This document shows positions 14,451-15,143 of a DNA stretch of 15,143 nucleotides, in pieces (position 1 is the first letter of the stretch; each line of letters opens with the position of its first letter). Under the pieces are notes generated by a model. The model was not told the DNA's origin, ran no database searches, and saw nothing but the letters and a program-made list of their open reading frames with translations. The translations under genes were made by a program, and so were the position numbers. This stretch comes from Microcaldota archaeon (GTDB lineage: Archaea; Micrarchaeota; Micrarchaeia; Anstonellales; Anstonellaceae): positions 1 to 15,143 of the forward strand of contig JAPLWZ010000149.1 of assembly GCA_026396335.1 (NCBI GenBank). Reading direction: 5' to 3'.

Positions 14451-15143
14451 TAAGCGCAGAGGCGCTCTGGCTCTCCAAGCACAAGTACATAAAGCTCGAA
14501 GAGCGCGAAGTTGAAGCAGACTTTATCCTTTTCAAAAACAAGAGCAAGCAGTGGTTCATCACAAACATGAAAAAGCTCGACGACTGCCACGGGCTCGAAG
14601 CGCACCAAATGAAGCTCATGGCATTCTTTTGGGCAGCATCCACGAACAACGAGCTCAAGATATCTGATATATCGAACAGCAGGAATTCGCTGCTTTTCAG
14701 GCAAACCTACACTGAATTTTTCAGCGAAGTTTCAAAATCATTCTACAGGCGCTTCATGGACAAGAAGGGCAATGACATAATGCTCGGTGTCTCAGTAGGC
14801 GGGGCAGTAATAGCCGGGCTTGCAGTATTTGTTGCAAACATAGGCACAGGCTGCATTTCAGCCATCCTGCTGCTTGTGCTCGTGGCTATTGTGGTGAGCC
14901 AGCCGCAAATACTCGGGAAATGGACGCCTGAAGGCAGGCTCGAGGAGAAAAAATGGGCCGCCTTCAAGAAGTACATGCTTGATTTCGGCAGGCTTCAGGA
15001 AAAAACCGTGCCGGACCTGATTCTTTGGGAAGACTACCTGATCTATGCAACTGCATTCGGCATAGCATCACAGGTAATCAAAACGCTCAAGGTGCGCTAC
15101 CCTGACCAGCAGATGAAGAACGCCGCATTCATAGGAGGCTATT
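14438..15143 (+). pseudogene. DUF2207-type membrane protein, C-terminal part (other frame, runs off window)
   Basis: This frame (-1 relative to the N-terminal part) is open from well before the upstream stop to the window end. It reads SPALISAEALWLSKHKYIKLEE, resembling the DUF2207 cytoplasmic segment 'Pa...A.lLdLarkGYikieE'. Two membrane helices lie at ~14779-14895 (MLGVSVGGAVIAGLAVFVA and the following segment). The family's C-terminal signature follows: KWAAFKKYMLDF then LILWEDYLIYATAFGIA at ~14950-15070. Compared with typical members, the linker between the YYRR after the helix and this segment is too short, by roughly 30-50 residues, so a deletion plus frame change is more likely than a single-base error. 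No plausible own start is seen. Confidence 0.65.

Noticed and set aside
8119..14460. Short GC palindromes at the three joins (GCGCGC at 8127, CACGCGTG at 11458, AGCGC-AGAG-GCGCT near 14453) as deletion hotspots
   Set aside because: GCGC-type words are very common across this window, so finding one at each join is weak evidence. Kept only as a note.
1..15143. tRNA/rRNA genes, CRISPR arrays, insertion sequences, defence systems
   Set aside because: No cloverleaf, repeat-spacer pattern, transposase motif or inverted terminal repeats were seen on either strand.

Overview
The window is from an archaeal chromosome. The signs are a complete-order A-type (archaeal) ATP synthase operon, an archaeal-type asparaginyl-tRNA synthetase, a geranylgeranyl-reductase-family enzyme of the kind used in archaeal lipid biosynthesis, TTTAAA-type TATA boxes at the right distance from several starts, and GAGGTG Shine-Dalgarno sites. 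Genes are dense and intergenic gaps short. I cannot name the lineage. A small-genome (DPANN-like) or uncultured euryarchaeal source is possible, but that is a guess.

Layout. 1-729: 3' part of a FAD-dependent geranylgeranyl-reductase-family gene. 790-1581: an orphan receiver-domain protein with an unrecognised C-terminal half and AT-richer codon use. 1622-3477: asparaginyl-tRNA synthetase and a RibL-like cytidylyltransferase. 3567-11758: ATP synthase genes in the order H-I-K-E-C-F-A-B-D, driven by a TATA box at 3498-3506. 11769-12675: a small unknown protein and a four-helix membrane protein, probably the tail of the same operon. 12709-13615, minus strand: a ferric-reductase/MsrQ-like membrane protein preceded by a small helical-repeat protein. 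13668 to the window end: a DUF2207-type membrane protein, divergent from the minus-strand pair and apparently sharing one symmetric TATA box with it.

Function. H and E are the peripheral stalks, I and K the membrane ion-translocating part, A and B the catalytic hexamer, and C, D and F the central stalk. Most subunits are intact and of normal length. The striking exceptions are F and D, which together form the rotating DF shaft. Each keeps a good N-terminus and a good C-terminus but lacks its middle and changes frame at the join. The DUF2207 gene shows the same lesion. Three such events in about 6.4 kb suggest either contigs joined without gap characters or other assembly/amplification deletions, or a real cluster of deletions that would cripple the ATP synthase. 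This is the main thing to check. The other notable signals are two stem-loops flanking the K (c-ring) gene, the symmetric bidirectional TATA box, the receiver protein, and the loss of one of three expected histidines in the ferric-reductase-like protein.

I saw no tRNA, rRNA, CRISPR array, insertion sequence or large repeat.
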